Notes: generated by a model from the sequence alone, not told the origin. 64,000 nt of DNA from HK1 sp965215295 (GCA_965215295.1 OZ244045.1:3348001-3412000); one strand, 5' to 3'. Shown: positions 38,148 through 47,533, counted from the first letter of the stretch. Made by a program: numbers and translations.

Positions 38148-38405
38148 CGGGGGACTGTTCGACCCCGAGTGGCGGCGGCCCGCTCCGAGTCGGGTCGCGG
38201 AAGCCGCTTCGGCGCTGCGGGGGCTTCGCCGATTGACGGAGCGACCTGTGGCTCCGTGGTGACCGGCTTGCGTATCGGGGGACTGTTCGACCCCGAGTGG
38301 CGGCGGCCCGCTCCGATCGGATCGCGGAGACCGCCTCGGCGCTGCGGGGGCTTCGCCGATTGACGGAGCGACTTGTGGCTCCGTGGCGATCGGCTTGCGT
38401 ATCGT
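38148..38405. repeat. Tandem duplication, period 128 bp, in the spacer before the AAA gene
   Basis: Two near-identical copies of a GC-rich block (gggggactgttcgaccccga near 38148 and 38276; shared words cggagcgac and gtggctccgtgg). Neither contains a recognisable gene end, unlike the other junction duplications here. Confidence 0.92.
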
Positions 38406-38420
38406 CGGACTTGACTCCAT

Positions 38421-38457
38421 AGTGGAAATCATGCATTTCAACTGCATGATTTCCACT
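38421..38457. promoter_or_regulatory. Perfect 15-bp inverted repeat upstream of the AAA/DUF4143 gene
   Basis: agtggaaatcatgca and its exact complement flank a 7-nt loop (tttcaac), ending 11 bp before the ATG at 38469. TTGACT at 38411 could be a -35 element with the palindrome covering the -10. This fits an operator or an RNA hairpin hiding the start region. Confidence 0.6.
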
Positions 38458-38468
38458 TCGATCGACTC

Positions 38469-39698
38469 ATGAACGAACGTTACATCAGGCGTTCCCTGGA
38501 GCCGGTGCTGATACGAGCCGCCGCGGAATTTCCCGCCGTGGTGCTCACCGGTCCGCGTCAATCCGGGAAGACCACGCTTCTGCGACACCTCTTCGGCGGG
38601 TCCTGCCGGTACGTGTCCCTGGAGCCGCCGGACGTTCGCGCGGCCGCCCGGGAAGATCCGCGCGCCTTCCTTGAAACGTTCCGGCCTCCGGTCATCTTCG
38701 ACGAAGCCCAGTATGCCCCCGACCTGTTCCCGTACATCAAGGAGAGGATCGACGAAGACCGGCAAACGGCGGGCCAGTATCTGCTGACGGGCTCACAGAA
38801 CCTGTCGCTTGCGGAAGATATCGGCGAATCCTTGGCCGGCCGTGCCGCCATGCTCCGCCTGCTCCCGCTCTCCCGGCGGGAGGCGGAGGGGCGCCCGGAC
38901 CTCGCCCTGCCGTGGGAGGCGGCACGCCCACCGGTCCCGGCCGCCGCCGGGCGCTTCGCCTACGGGGCGCTCTGGGAGATGTTCCTGAGAGGCGGATACC
39001 CGGAGCCCTTCACTCATCCCGAGCGTGATACCGCCTTGTGGCACGGCAGCTACATCCAGACCTATCTCGAGCGGGACGTGCGCACCCTCCGGCAGGTCGG
39101 GGACCTCACGGGATTCCAGAGCTTCCTGAGAGTACTGGCAGCCCGGAGCGGACAGCTCCTGAACCTTGCGGACGTCGCGCGGGACCTCGGGGTCGCGGTC
39201 AACACGGTCAAGGCCTGGCTGTCCGTGCTCGAGGCGACCTGTCAGGTCATCGTTCTCCGCCCGTACTTCGCGAACGTCGGGAAACGACTCGTCAAGACCC
39301 CCAAGGTCTATTTCACCGACGTGGGGACGCTCTGCCATCTGGCCGGCCTGAGAGATGGCGCACACGCCGCCTCCGGCCCCCTGGGAGGCGCCATCATGGA
39401 GACGGCGGTGCTCTCCGAGATCGTGAAGGCATCGACTCATCGGGGGCTGACGCCCCGGGTCTTCTTCTGGCGCACCCGGGCGGGCACGGAGGTGGACATC
39501 GTAGTGGAGTCCGACGGAAAGCTCGTACCCATCGAGGTCAAGCTGTCCGCGACCCCCCGGCCGGGCATGGCTGCCGCCATCAGGACGTTGCGGAAGGATC
39601 TGGGCTCCGAAGCGGCGCCCGGCTACGTGGTTCATCCCGGCGACGTCCGGCTCCCGCTCGGTCCGGGCGCATCGGCGTTGCCGTTCTCGGACCTGTGA
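38469..39698 (+). CDS. ATP-binding protein, AAA_14/DUF4143 family
   Basis: A 409-residue P-loop ATPase. Walker A is GPRQSGKTTLLRH, Walker B is PVIFDEAQYAPDLF and the sensor region is LLTGSQNLSL. The DUF4143 domain follows (FLRGGYPEPF, YLERDVRTLRQVGDLTGFQS, winged helix around LADVARDLGVAVNTVKAWLS). It ends in a PD-(D/E)XK-like signature (RTRAGTEVDIVV then LVPIEVKLS). The family is widespread and often mobile; the function is unknown. ATG 38469 lies just after the inverted repeat. Monocistronic as far as I can see. Confidence 0.92.
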   Translation: MNERYIRRSLEPVLIRAAAEFPAVVLTGPRQSGKTTLLRHLFGGSCRYVSLEPPDVRAAAREDPRAFLETFRPPVIFDEAQYAPDLFPYIKERIDEDRQTAGQYLLTGSQNLSLAEDIGESLAGRAAMLRLLPLSRREAEGRPDLALPWEAARPPVPAAAGRFAYGALWEMFLRGGYPEPFTHPERDTALWHGSYIQTYLERDVRTLRQVGDLTGFQSFLRVLAARSGQLLNLADVARDLGVAVNTVKAWLSVLEATCQVIVLRPYFANVGKRLVKTPKVYFTDVGTLCHLAGLRDGAHAASGPLGGAIMETAVLSEIVKASTHRGLTPRVFFWRTRAGTEVDIVVESDGKLVPIEVKLSATPRPGMAAAIRTLRKDLGSEAAPGYVVHPGDVRLPLGPGASALPFSDL

Positions 39699-39716
39699 CG
39701 ACCGGTTTTCGGAGTT

Positions 39717-39896
39717 CCAGCTCGTCCTCGCCCGCCAGCCAGCGATCCGGGTCCGGCACCAGACCCGGCAGCCCGCCCGCGCGGCGCACTCCAACCTCGC
39801 CACCCGGGAGAACACGCGGCGGCACCGCGGATCGTCGCCCGGCGGAAACGTCCGGGGCAACAGCGGCAGCCGGGACTCGGGTTCTACTCACGCTCA
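39717..39896. repeat. Segment repeated after membrane-protein copies A and B (copy 1)
   Basis: About 180 bp of high GC lying just beyond the 3' end of copy A, matching 41355-41529 beyond copy B at most positions. Read on the minus strand it has an open frame ending in RWLAGEDELEL, which looks protein-like but matches nothing I know. Confidence 0.8.
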
Positions 39897-41317
39897 CGGA
39901 AGGGAAACTCGGCTTTCCAGACCTCTCCTTCGCCTGGAATGAACTGGCCTGTCCTGATGCTGACGATGGCGTAGGGGTGCAGATGCCTGGCAGCCAGGCA
40001 TCTGCCATCGGATATCGTGCCGTATGAGACAAAAGCGAAGTCCAGGTTGTCGAAGCCGTGTTGCACACGGGAGGCGTGCAGGTCATTCACGTTGGCTGGA
40101 ATCAGGTGCAGAAAGAAGCGTTCCTTGATGTCGGCAGGGTCGCACGGCTCCTTGAAATAAGTGATGCGGTTCTCGGTGAGATGGATGTCGAAGGTCGAGC
40201 GGACTGCCGGCTCGCCGGACACGGCGGCAGCCACGGCTCTGTCAAAGAGCGCCGGGATTCTGCCGTCGAAATGGTGAGAGAGCGCCAGTCCGATACTGCA
40301 TGAAAATACAACAAGACATACCGTCAGCCAGGCCGATGGGCAGCAAACGCCTGACCTCCGGAGGGATGAATCTGGTGGCAAAAGTCCTTTCCGACCCGTT
40401 TCGGTTCGGTGCGGAAACAGGTGGTATGGCAGCGACTTCAGGCCGTTGAACAGCGTCGCGACTTTGCGTTGGATTGATTCTTGAGAGAATGTCAACTCGA
40501 TAGAGAGCAGCATACATACAATGCCGGTCAGGTATTCATGTACTTCATTTTCTCCTGGTTTGATCCAGTCACCGTTGACATATGACATGGTCAGGGCGAG
40601 TGCCGCGGTCGAGATTGATGCCGTGATCAGTTCGGCGCGTCTTGAAATAAAAGCATATAATACAAAGAGCGAAATCAGCAGGTTGAAAACAAATTCCGCC
40701 GATAGAATGGATGCTCCCCGCGGACCGTCGAATTGAATTGTCACCATGGTCCCAAGCGCCAACAGAGCTGACGGGATCGGGATACCAAGCAGAAACTTCT
40801 TGCCGCAGAAGAACGCCATACACGTTACCATGCAAAGCATCAAGGTTCCATATCTGTCCAGTTTGTAGCTGGATTCCGGTATGTTGTGAAAGTTGAATTC
40901 TTTCTGACGGTTCAAGTCCATCAAGAAATCGGGCGTTGAAAATCCAACTATGCGCTGTCCCCAGCTTATCTCTTCCCCGGCGACGAATAGCAGCGCGATT
41001 CCGCCGAGGACATAAACGATGCGGCGGAAGACGTCCCGCTCCGTTCCTGCTATTGTGAAAAACAACAGACTCGCCAGGAAGAACCATACCGCGGTGAGAT
41101 TCTCCACCCAGTGGTCTTCTCTGGTCAGAATGACGAAAATGTAACGGTCGGCGGAGTTGATCCAGCCGAAGAAGAGCAGGTTCAGACAGATGAACAAATA
41201 TCCGAAGACGGCGACCTTGCTGTCCAGGCCGCTATTGCCCCCGGACTTGCGACCCGGCCCGTTTTGTGGAGAGGACTGCCAGAGATTGCGCAGAGAGGGT
41301 GTGTTCGACACAGTCAT
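39884..41317 (-). CDS. Multi-pass membrane protein, tandem paralogue A
   Basis: A 477-residue integral membrane protein of unknown function. About eight hydrophobic segments cover roughly residues 35-290, including VFGYLFICLNLLFFGWINSA and YVLGGIALLFVAGEEISWGQ; the acidic EEISWGQR in a membrane context is striking. One more helix near 340 is followed by a soluble C-terminal domain of about 110 residues (FDIHLTENRITYFKEPCDPA, HGFDNLDFAFVSYGTISDGR, IRTGQFIPGEGEVWKAEF). I have the impression that this C-terminal domain occurs on other membrane proteins, including glycosyltransferases. ATG 41317 is chosen; an internal CTG aligns with copy C's start. Lower GC than its surroundings. Confidence 0.85.
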   Translation of the reverse strand: MTVSNTPSLRNLWQSSPQNGPGRKSGGNSGLDSKVAVFGYLFICLNLLFFGWINSADRYIFVILTREDHWVENLTAVWFFLASLLFFTIAGTERDVFRRIVYVLGGIALLFVAGEEISWGQRIVGFSTPDFLMDLNRQKEFNFHNIPESSYKLDRYGTLMLCMVTCMAFFCGKKFLLGIPIPSALLALGTMVTIQFDGPRGASILSAEFVFNLLISLFVLYAFISRRAELITASISTAALALTMSYVNGDWIKPGENEVHEYLTGIVCMLLSIELTFSQESIQRKVATLFNGLKSLPYHLFPHRTETGRKGLLPPDSSLRRSGVCCPSAWLTVCLVVFSCSIGLALSHHFDGRIPALFDRAVAAAVSGEPAVRSTFDIHLTENRITYFKEPCDPADIKERFFLHLIPANVNDLHASRVQHGFDNLDFAFVSYGTISDGRCLAARHLHPYAIVSIRTGQFIPGEGEVWKAEFPFRERE

Positions 41318-41354
41318 GATTTTGAGAGCCGTGGGCTGAAGACCTTCGTCAGCT

Positions 41355-41529
41355 CCAGCTCGTCCTCGCCCGCCAGCCAGCGGTCCGGGTCCAACACCAG
41401 ACCCGGTAGCCCGCCCGCACGGCGTACTCCGACCTCGCCACCCAGGAGAACACGCGGCGGCGCCGCGGACCGTCGCGCGGCGGAAACGCCCGGTGCAACA
41501 GCGGCAGCCGGGACTCGGGTTCTACTCAT
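41355..41529. repeat. Segment repeated after membrane-protein copies A and B (copy 2)
   Basis: Partner of the segment at 39717-39896. Only its last 30 bp or so (gcaacagcggcagccggg onward) survive between copies B and C, at about 42887-42916. That explains why B and C abut while A and B are 200 bp apart. Confidence 0.8.
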
Positions 41530-42919
41530 GGAAGGAAAACTCGGCTTGCCAGACCCTTCGCCAGACCTTTCCTTCGCCTGGAATGATCTGGCCTGTCCTG
41601 ATGCTGACGATGGCGTAGCGGGGCAGAGCCACGGCTACCAAGCATCTGCCGTCGGATATCGTGCCGCCAGTCAGGATAAAATTGAAGTTCAGGTTGTCGA
41701 AGCCGTGTTGCTTGCGGAAGGCGGGCAGGTCATTCACGTTGGCTGGAGTCAGGTGCAGAAAGAAACGTTCCTTGATGTCGGCGGGGTCGCACGGCTCCTT
41801 GAAATAAATGATGCGGTCCTCAGTGAGATGGATGTCGAAAGTCGACCGGGCTGTCGGCTCTCCGGACACGACGGCAGCCATGGCTCTGTCGTTGAGATAG
41901 TGAGAGAGCGCCAGCCCGATACTACATGCAAATATGATAAAGCACACCGTCAGCCAGGCCGGTGGGCAGTAGACGCCTGATCTCCGGAGGGATGAATCCG
42001 GTGGCAAAGACCCTTTCCGGCCTGTTTCGGCTCGGCGCGGAAACAGATGGTATGGCAGCGGCTTCAGGCCGTTGAACAGCGTCGCGACTTTGCGTTGGAT
42101 TGATTCTTGAGAAAATGCCAACTCGATGGAGAGCAGCATACATACAATGCCGGTCAGGTACTCATGTACTTCAGATTCTCCCAGCCTGGGCTTGTCAGCG
42201 TTGACGTATGACAGGGTCAGAGCGAGTGCCGCAGTCGAGATTGATGCCGTGATCAGCTCGGCGCGTCTTGAAATAAAGGCATATAATACAAAGAGCGAAA
42301 TCAGCAGGTTGAAAATAATTTCCGCCGACAGGATGGATGCTCCCCACGGATTGGCGTATTGAATTGTCACCGTGGCCCCAAGCGCCAACAGAACTGATGG
42401 GACCGGGATACCAAGCAGAAACCTCTTGTCGCAGAAGAATGCCATACACGTTACCATGCAAAGCATCAAGATTCCATATCTGGGCAATCCTCGAATTTTT
42501 AATCCTCGTATGTTGTGAAGGTTGAATTCTTTCTGCGCGTTCAAGTCTGTCAAGAAATTGGGCGTTGAGAATCCAACTATACGCTGTCCCCAGCTGATCT
42601 CTTCCCCGGCGACGAATAGCAGCGCGATTCCGCCGAGGACATAAACGGTGCGGCGGAAGACGTCCCGCTCCGTTCCTGCTGTCGTGAAAAACAACAGACT
42701 CGCCAGGAAGAACCATACCGCGGTGAGATTCTCCACCCAGTGGTCTTCTCTGGTCAGCGTGTAGAACATGTAACGGTCGGCGGAGTTGAGCCAGCCGAAG
42801 AAGAGCATGTTCAGACAGATGAAAAGATATCCGAAGACGGCGACCTTGCTGTTCAGGCCGCTATTGCCCCCGGACTTGCGATGTGCAACAGCGGCAGCCG
42901 GGACTCGGGTTCTACTCAC
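41522..42919 (-). CDS. Multi-pass membrane protein, tandem paralogue B
   Basis: A 465-residue near-copy of paralogue A, with the same membrane segments, EEISWGQR motif and C-terminal FKEPCDPA domain. Its 5' end differs. The GTG start lies in sequence shared with the inter-copy segment (SRTRVPAAAV), so the first 14 or so codons are a chimera made when the duplication removed the normal leader. It overlaps the end of copy C by 8 bp. Whether translation begins here or at a downstream CTG/GTG (near LNSKVAVFGY) is open. Confidence 0.82.
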   Translation of the reverse strand: MSRTRVPAAAVAHRKSGGNSGLNSKVAVFGYLFICLNMLFFGWLNSADRYMFYTLTREDHWVENLTAVWFFLASLLFFTTAGTERDVFRRTVYVLGGIALLFVAGEEISWGQRIVGFSTPNFLTDLNAQKEFNLHNIRGLKIRGLPRYGILMLCMVTCMAFFCDKRFLLGIPVPSVLLALGATVTIQYANPWGASILSAEIIFNLLISLFVLYAFISRRAELITASISTAALALTLSYVNADKPRLGESEVHEYLTGIVCMLLSIELAFSQESIQRKVATLFNGLKPLPYHLFPRRAETGRKGSLPPDSSLRRSGVYCPPAWLTVCFIIFACSIGLALSHYLNDRAMAAVVSGEPTARSTFDIHLTEDRIIYFKEPCDPADIKERFFLHLTPANVNDLPAFRKQHGFDNLNFNFILTGGTISDGRCLVAVALPRYAIVSIRTGQIIPGEGKVWRRVWQAEFSFHE

Positions 42920-44246
42920 GGAAGGGAAACTCGGCTTGCCAGACCCTTCGCCAGACCTTTCCTTCGCCTGGAATGATCTGGCCTGTCCTGATGCTGACGA
43001 TGGCGTAGCGGGGCAGAGCGACGGCTGCCAAGCATCTGCCGTCGGATATCGTGCCGCCAGCCAGGATGAAATCGAAGTCCAGGTTGTCGAAGCCGTGTTG
43101 CTTGCGGAAGGCGGGCAGGTCGTTCACGTTGGCTGGAGTCAGGTGCAGAAAGAAACGTTCCTTGATGTCGGCAGGGTCGCACGGCTCCTTGAAATAAATG
43201 ATGCGGTCCTCAGTGAGATGGATGTCGAAAGTCGACCGGGCTGTCGGCTCTCCGGACACGACGGCAGCCATGGCTCTGTCGTTGAAATAGTGAAAGAGCG
43301 CCAGCCCGATACTGCATGCAAATACGATAAAGCACACCGTCAGCCAGGCCGGTGGGCAGCAAACGCCTGATCTCCGGAGGGGTGAATCTGGTGGCAAAGG
43401 CCCTTTCCGGTCCGTTTCGGTTCGGCGCGGCAACAGGTGGTATGACAGCGGCTTCAGCCGGTTGAGCAGCGTCGCGACTTTGCGTTGGGTTGATTCTTGA
43501 GAAAGTGCCAACTCGATAGAGAGCAGCATACATACAATGCCGGTCAGGTATTCATATACTTCATATTCCCCCAGCCTGGACTTTTCATCGATGATGTATG
43601 ATAGGGTCAGGGTGAGTGCCGCAGTTGAGAGTGATGCCGTGATCAGCTCGGCGCGTCTTGAGATAAAGGCATATAATACAAAGAGCGAAATGATCATGTC
43701 GAGAATAAATTTCGCCGACAGGATGTATGCTCCCCGCGGACCGTTGTATTGAATTGTCACCATGGCCCCAAGCGCCAACAGAATTGATGGGACCGGGATA
43801 CCAAGCAGAAACTTCTTGTTGCAGAAGAACGCCATACACGTTACCATGCAAAGCATCAAAATTCCAAGTCTGTCCAATCCCCGGATTCTGGATCCTCGTA
43901 TGTTATGAAGGTTGAATTCTTTCTGCGCGTTCCAATCCATCAAAAAATCGGGCGTTGAAAATCCAACTATGCGCTGTCCCCAACTGATCTCTTCCCCGGT
44001 GACGAATAGCAGACCGATTCCGCCGAGGATGTAAACGGTGCGGCGGAAGGCGCCCCGCTCCGTTCCTGCTGTTGTGAAAAACAACAGACTCGCCAGGAAG
44101 AACCATGCCGCGGTGAGGTTCTCTACCCAGTAATCTTCTCTGGTCAGCGTCCAGAACATGTAGCGGTCGGTGGAGTTGAGCCACCCGAAGAAGAGCATGT
44201 TCAGACAGATGAAAAAATATCCGAAGACGGCGACCTTGCTGTCCAT
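42912..44246 (-). CDS. Multi-pass membrane protein, tandem paralogue C
   Basis: Third copy, 444 residues from the ATG at 44244-44246 (MDSKVAVFGYFFICLNMLFF). The upstream leader, in frame in copy A (TVSNTPSLRNLW), is also present here but shifted out of frame by a 4-bp difference near 44262, so the shorter start is used. Domain layout and C-terminal domain are identical to A and B. It lies about 180 bp downstream of the liv operon on the same strand; no functional link is evident. Confidence 0.83.
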   Translation of the reverse strand: MDSKVAVFGYFFICLNMLFFGWLNSTDRYMFWTLTREDYWVENLTAAWFFLASLLFFTTAGTERGAFRRTVYILGGIGLLFVTGEEISWGQRIVGFSTPDFLMDWNAQKEFNLHNIRGSRIRGLDRLGILMLCMVTCMAFFCNKKFLLGIPVPSILLALGAMVTIQYNGPRGAYILSAKFILDMIISLFVLYAFISRRAELITASLSTAALTLTLSYIIDEKSRLGEYEVYEYLTGIVCMLLSIELALSQESTQRKVATLLNRLKPLSYHLLPRRTETDRKGPLPPDSPLRRSGVCCPPAWLTVCFIVFACSIGLALFHYFNDRAMAAVVSGEPTARSTFDIHLTEDRIIYFKEPCDPADIKERFFLHLTPANVNDLPAFRKQHGFDNLDFDFILAGGTISDGRCLAAVALPRYAIVSIRTGQIIPGEGKVWRRVWQAEFPFRE

Positions 44247-44355
44247 GCCGCTATTGCCCCCTCCCCGGACTTGTGATCCGGCCCGTTTTGTGGAGAAGGC
44301 TGCCAGAGATTGCACAGAGAGGGTGTGTTCGACACAGTCATGATTTGATGGAATT

Positions 44356-44377
44356 GCGGCGGCGCATTGGCCGCCGC
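44356..44377 (-). terminator. GC-rich hairpin downstream of the liv operon
   Basis: A 7-bp stem gcggcgg/ccgccgc with an 8-nt loop, 50 bp beyond the end of the binding-protein gene in its direction of reading. There is only a weak AT-rich tail, so it is a possible transcription stop only. Confidence 0.35.
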
Positions 44378-44426
44378 GGGCGAGGACGCGCCGGACGGCG
44401 CGCCCTCCTTCCTTCCCTGAAGCTCG

Positions 44427-45626
44427 TTACTTCGCCGGCGTCCACGTCCCGTCGTCGCCCACGACGTTGAGGGAGTAGGTGCCGGCCACGTCACCGTTCT
44501 CGTCGAACTCGATGGCGCCGGACGCGCCCTCGTAGTTGATGTCCTCACCCGCCGCGATCGCTTCCTTGGCCTTCTTCCATTCACCGGGGCGGATCACCAT
44601 GCCCGGCGCATTGGCGACCTCGCGCAGGGCGGCCGGAATCCCGTCCCGATCGGCGGCGCCGGCCTTCTCGATCGCGAGCGCCATGAGGAACGCGACGTCA
44701 TAGCCGTGGGTCACGAAGGGCGCGGCGGGATTGTTGCCGGCGGCCTCGAAGGCGGCGGCGAACGCCTTGTAGGAAGCGCCCTCGGTGTCCGATGCCGGTT
44801 GCGAGAGCATGATGTTGCCGCGCAGGGTGTCGGCTCCGATCTGCTCGATGACGGAGTTGTCCATCATGCCGTCCGCTCCCAGGAACTTTCCGAACAGGCC
44901 GTTCTCAAGGCTGTTGCGCAAGATGGTGATGCCGCTCGATCCGTAGTAGGCGAACAGCGCGAGCCCCTCGCCGCCGGCCGAGGCCAGGGTGGAGAGCTCG
45001 GAGCGGTACGACGCCTTGTCCGGCTCGTGCGCCTGGCTCGCGGTGATGGCGCCGCCGAGCTCCTTGAACGCGGCCTCGAACACCCCGGCCAGTCCCGCGT
45101 TGTAGTCGTCGTTCGAGTAGGTGACGGCCAGCGACCGGTAACCGTCCGCCCAGGCCAGCTCGGCGAGGGACCGTCCCTGGTAGGCATCGGAGGCTGCGGC
45201 CCGGAACACGAGGTCGTTGTCGTCGAGCTCCGAAATTCCGGGCGCGGTCGCGGAGTCCGACAGCATGGCCACGCCGGCCGGGATGGTGACGGACTGCGCC
45301 ATGCCGTTCGTGGCGCCCGAGCAGCTCGGTCCGATGACGGCCACCACCTGCTCGATGTTGACGAGCTTGGTCCCGGCATCGACCGCGGCCTTCGCGTCGC
45401 ACTGGGCATCGCCCGGCACCAGCCGGTAGGAGTCGCCGCCGAGCAGTCCGCCCTGCCCGTTCACGTGGGACGCGGCCAGATTGCGAGCCGCCAGGATGTC
45501 CACGACCAGCTCGGCGATCGGCCCGGTGATGCCGCCCGCGGAGCCGACCTTGACGTCGGCCGCGGTGGCGACGGCGCCGTGCAGGCACATCGCGGCGCCG
45601 GTTACGGCAATCAGGGTTCTCTTCAT
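44427..45626 (-). CDS. Branched-chain amino-acid-type ABC transporter substrate-binding protein
   Basis: A 399-residue periplasmic binding protein of the LivJ/Leu-Ile-Val type. The signal peptide is MKRTLIAVTGAAMCLHGAVA with cleavage near TA-A. Mature motifs are VGSAGGITGPIAE, VVAVIGPSCSGATNGMAQ, LAVTYSNDDYNAGLAGVFEA, THGYDVAFLMALAIEKAGA and the C-terminal GASGAIEFDENGDVAG. ATG 45626 overlaps the permease stop (ATGA), placing the binding protein last in the operon. Liv systems carry branched-chain amino acids but many bind amides, urea or aromatic acids; substrate is not deducible. Confidence 0.93.
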   Translation of the reverse strand: MKRTLIAVTGAAMCLHGAVATAADVKVGSAGGITGPIAELVVDILAARNLAASHVNGQGGLLGGDSYRLVPGDAQCDAKAAVDAGTKLVNIEQVVAVIGPSCSGATNGMAQSVTIPAGVAMLSDSATAPGISELDDNDLVFRAAASDAYQGRSLAELAWADGYRSLAVTYSNDDYNAGLAGVFEAAFKELGGAITASQAHEPDKASYRSELSTLASAGGEGLALFAYYGSSGITILRNSLENGLFGKFLGADGMMDNSVIEQIGADTLRGNIMLSQPASDTEGASYKAFAAAFEAAGNNPAAPFVTHGYDVAFLMALAIEKAGAADRDGIPAALREVANAPGMVIRPGEWKKAKEAIAAGEDINYEGASGAIEFDENGDVAGTYSLNVVGDDGTWTPAK

Positions 45627-46606
45627 GGTGGATGCTCCCTGTGGGAAGACGATTGGGAAGACAGCGCCGGAGCGGTCCGGAAACGCCGTTCCCGGAAGAT
45701 CCCCTCCGGATACTTCTGCAGGATGAACTGCAAGGCGAGACCGACGAGGAAGATCCGCAGGTACCCCGATCGGGTCGCCCATTCCGACGGCAGCCGGATC
45801 GTCACGATTTCCGTGGCCGACCAGATTGCCCATACCAGGATCGCGCCGAAAATCGCGCCTCGATTGTTCCCGCTCCCGCCGATGACGAGCATAACCCAGA
45901 CCAGGAACGTTGCCGATACCGGCTCGGCCGCGTTCGGCTCGATGAACTTGATGTGGTGGGCGGTCAGCGCCCCTCCGAGCCCCATGAGCGCGGCGCCGAG
46001 AATGAAGGCTTCGACTCGAAGCTTCTCGACGTCCTTGCCGGCCGCGCGGGCCGCGTCCTCGTTCTCCCGGATGGCGGCCATCACCCGCCCCCACGGGGAG
46101 CGGCGGGCCCGTTCGAGCAGGAGGTAGAGCACGAGCACGATCGCGAACACCAGCACCATCATCCCGATCTGGTTCCACGGCTCCGGGAGGTGCTCGAACG
46201 GCTTGGGGATCCGGGAGATGCCGCGCGCCCCGTTGGTCGCCCAGGTCTCGTTCTTGAGAACGAGCCTGAGTATCTCCGCGATCCCGAGCGTCGCGATCGC
46301 GAGATAGTCGCTGCGCAGCCGGATGCAGATGCGGCCGATCCCCCACGCGACGATCGCGCTCGCCACCATCGCGGCGCAGAGTCCGAGCGGGATGCCGAAA
46401 CCGAACCCGCCGAAATGGCGGGTGGAGGCGGCGGAGGTCAGGATGGCGCTGACGTAGGCTCCGATCGCGAAGAACCCGGCCACTCCGGCGTTGAACAACC
46501 CGGTGAAGCCCCACTGGACATTGAGGCCGAGGGCGAGCACCGCGTAGATCCCGCCCATTGTGAGCAGGAACACGGTGTAGAGGAAGATGCCGTAGAGCTG
46601 TTCCAT
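45623..46606 (-). CDS. livM: Branched-chain amino-acid-type ABC permease (LivM-like)
   Basis: A 327-residue inner-membrane permease with family-typical MGGIYAVLALGLNVQWGFTG, LFNAGVAGFFAIGAYVSAIL, LRSDYLAIATLGIAEI, EDAARAAGKDVEKLRVEAF and LVWVMLVIGGSGNNRGAIFG. It forms the pore with the LivH-like protein. Separated from livH by 36 bp and overlapping the binding-protein gene by 3 bp. Confidence 0.94.
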   Translation of the reverse strand: MEQLYGIFLYTVFLLTMGGIYAVLALGLNVQWGFTGLFNAGVAGFFAIGAYVSAILTSAASTRHFGGFGFGIPLGLCAAMVASAIVAWGIGRICIRLRSDYLAIATLGIAEILRLVLKNETWATNGARGISRIPKPFEHLPEPWNQIGMMVLVFAIVLVLYLLLERARRSPWGRVMAAIRENEDAARAAGKDVEKLRVEAFILGAALMGLGGALTAHHIKFIEPNAAEPVSATFLVWVMLVIGGSGNNRGAIFGAILVWAIWSATEIVTIRLPSEWATRSGYLRIFLVGLALQFILQKYPEGIFRERRFRTAPALSSQSSSHREHPP

Positions 46607-46642
46607 GTCGGAGCCGGGTCGCGCCTTGGCGGGAAGTGCGGG

Positions 46643-47533
46643 CTAGAACACCCGGCCGCGGAACAGCCCGCTCGGCCGCCAGATGAGGATCGCGACCATG
46701 ATCGCGAACGCCACGCCGGCCTTGTAGCCGGGCTGGAGCAACGGCTCGGAGCCGATCCACGGGTAGGTCGCAAGCTCTTCGGCCATGCCGATCACCAACC
46801 CTCCCGCCATCGCGCCGTAGGGCCGGCCGATACCGCCGAGCAACGCGGAGGCGAAGATCGGCAGCAGCATCTTGAAGCCCATCTGCGTGTCCACGTGGGT
46901 GTCGTAGGCGAGCAGCACCCCGGCCGCGGCCGCGAGCCCCGCGCCGACGATCCAGGTGGTGCGGATCACCCGTTCGGTGTCGATGCCGGTCAGGCGGGCG
47001 AGGTCGGGCGAGTCGGCCACGGCCCGCATCGCCTTCCCGGCCCTGGTGCGGCTCAGGAGCAGGTGCACCGCCACCATCAGCAGCAGTGCCGCGCAGACGA
47101 TGACGACGTGCTTGGGGAAGACGCGCAGCGAATCGAACAGCACCCACGGAAGCTCGATGCCCTTGCCGAAGGACTGGAGCTTCGCGCCCCAGACGATCTG
47201 CACGAAGGAGCGCACCATCAGCATCAGCCCGAACGAGGCGATGACGAGGATGATGGTGGGGCCGTGGCGGAGCGGCCGGAAGAAGAGCCGGTCCATCCCG
47301 AGGACGGCGAGGGCGGTCAGCCCCATCGCGACGGGGAGGAACAGCAACGGGTGCAGGCCGGTGAAGGCGGTCAGGGTGAGGGTGAAATAGGCCCCCAAGG
47401 TCATCGTCTCGCCGTGCGCGAAGTTCGCGAAGCGCAGGATGCCGAAGGTGAGGGTCACCCCGATGGCGCCGAGCGCGTAGATGCTCCCGAGCACCAGGCC
47501 GGGGATCAGGTGGAAGTTGATGAACTCGATCAC
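46643..47533 (-). CDS. livH: Branched-chain amino-acid-type ABC permease (LivH-like)
   Basis: A 296-residue permease. GTG 47531-47533 overlaps the ATPase stop (GTGA) and gives the expected start IEFINFHLIPGLVLGSIYAL. Other motifs are FANFAHGETMTLGAYFTLTL, VADSPDLARLTGIDTERVI and ASALLGGIGRPYGAMAGGLV. The frame stays open far upstream, but that is antisense-like shadow of livF. Confidence 0.94.
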   Translation of the reverse strand: MIEFINFHLIPGLVLGSIYALGAIGVTLTFGILRFANFAHGETMTLGAYFTLTLTAFTGLHPLLFLPVAMGLTALAVLGMDRLFFRPLRHGPTIILVIASFGLMLMVRSFVQIVWGAKLQSFGKGIELPWVLFDSLRVFPKHVVIVCAALLLMVAVHLLLSRTRAGKAMRAVADSPDLARLTGIDTERVIRTTWIVGAGLAAAAGVLLAYDTHVDTQMGFKMLLPIFASALLGGIGRPYGAMAGGLVIGMAEELATYPWIGSEPLLQPGYKAGVAFAIMVAILIWRPSGLFRGRVF

